64,000 nt of DNA from assembly GCF_900187295.1 (NCBI RefSeq), contig NZ_LT906473.1, forward strand, positions 310,001-374,000. The letters run 5' to 3'. This DNA comes from Corynebacterium cystitidis (lineage in GTDB: Bacteria; Actinomycetota; Actinomycetes; Mycobacteriales; Mycobacteriaceae). The notes beneath the pieces are model-generated. The model ran no database searches. It saw nothing but the letters and a program-made list of their open reading frames with translations, and was not told the origin of the DNA. Positions 63,945 to 64,000 of this stretch are shown piece after piece; position 1 is the stretch's first letter, and every line of letters starts with the position of its first letter. The position numbers were made by a program, and so were the translations under genes.

Positions 63945-64000
63945 ATGAACATCGTCAAGACTTACGCAAAGAACATCTTCGCCAGGGCTCTCGAGCACAA
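63945..64000 (+). CDS. Start of a gene running off the window
   Basis: The ATG at 63945 follows GAAAGGAAAGCAAG and begins MNIVKTYAKNIFARALEH, basic and amphipathic. Only 18 residues are visible, so no family can be given. The strong ribosome site supports a real gene; it could be a short peptide or the beginning of a larger protein. Confidence 0.55.
   Translation, partial: MNIVKTYAKNIFARALEH

Overview
The window reads as chromosome of a Corynebacterium or a very close relative. The main reasons are a one-polypeptide type I fatty-acid synthase followed by acpS, a TetR gene and a bcp peroxiredoxin (the arrangement I recall around fasR in C. glutamicum); class Ib ribonucleotide reductase genes nrdH-nrdI-nrdE with nrdF nearby; ctaD beside serB; and the actinobacterial block clpS, DUF2017, P1 peptidase, rhomboid, murI, Rv1339-like hydrolase, rph, rdgB. 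I cannot name the species. The first ~180 bases hold a decayed serine recombinase.

Layout. 0.2-5 kb: recombinase remnant, a TetR/PH-like pair behind a palindromic and apparently leaderless promoter, a fructosamine-kinase-family gene, nadE, a sugar porter and a zinc-free rpmJ. 5-11 kb: aerobic class Ib RNR (nrdHIE, nrdF) with unusual tandem repeats in every upstream region, and a GntR regulator between. 11-27 kb: housekeeping (ctaD, serB, dinG-like helicase, pncB, the clpS-rdgB block, tRNA-Leu), broken by an Rhs toxin remnant just downstream of pncB. 27-40 kb: fas-acpS, an HNH gene, fasR, bcp, pncA. 40-47.4 kb: a hexuronate locus (gntK, a GPH symporter fused to a cytidylate-kinase-like domain, uxuB, uxaC, LacI regulator). 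47.5-50.7 kb: envelope genes and tRNA-Lys. 50.7-56.4 kb: an accessory island touching the 3' end of tRNA-His, with a lower-GC membrane protein, truncated ADP-ribosylglycohydrolase, decayed Mrr nuclease and an AbiEi/AbiEii pair whose toxin gene is frameshifted in a run of seven A. 56.4-64 kb: orn, the anaerobic class III RNR genes nrdD-nrdG behind two NrdR-like boxes 31 bp apart, an AAA ATPase with repeats at its promoter, an SDR, a small regulator/membrane-protein operon, and the start of a further gene.

Together the genes suggest a facultative organism: class Ib RNR for growth with oxygen and class III without it, with NrdR-like palindromes at both loci suggesting shared control. The uxaC-uxuB-transporter-gntK set suggests use of glucuronate or glucuronides, though mannonate dehydratase and KDG kinase are not in the window. 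Nothing here is a complete prophage, CRISPR array or secondary-metabolite cluster. The best candidates for something not routinely described are the transporter-kinase fusion, the 9-11 bp periodic repeats at the three nrd promoters, the frameshifted AbiEii and Rhs toxins, and the large unknown membrane protein at the edge of the island.
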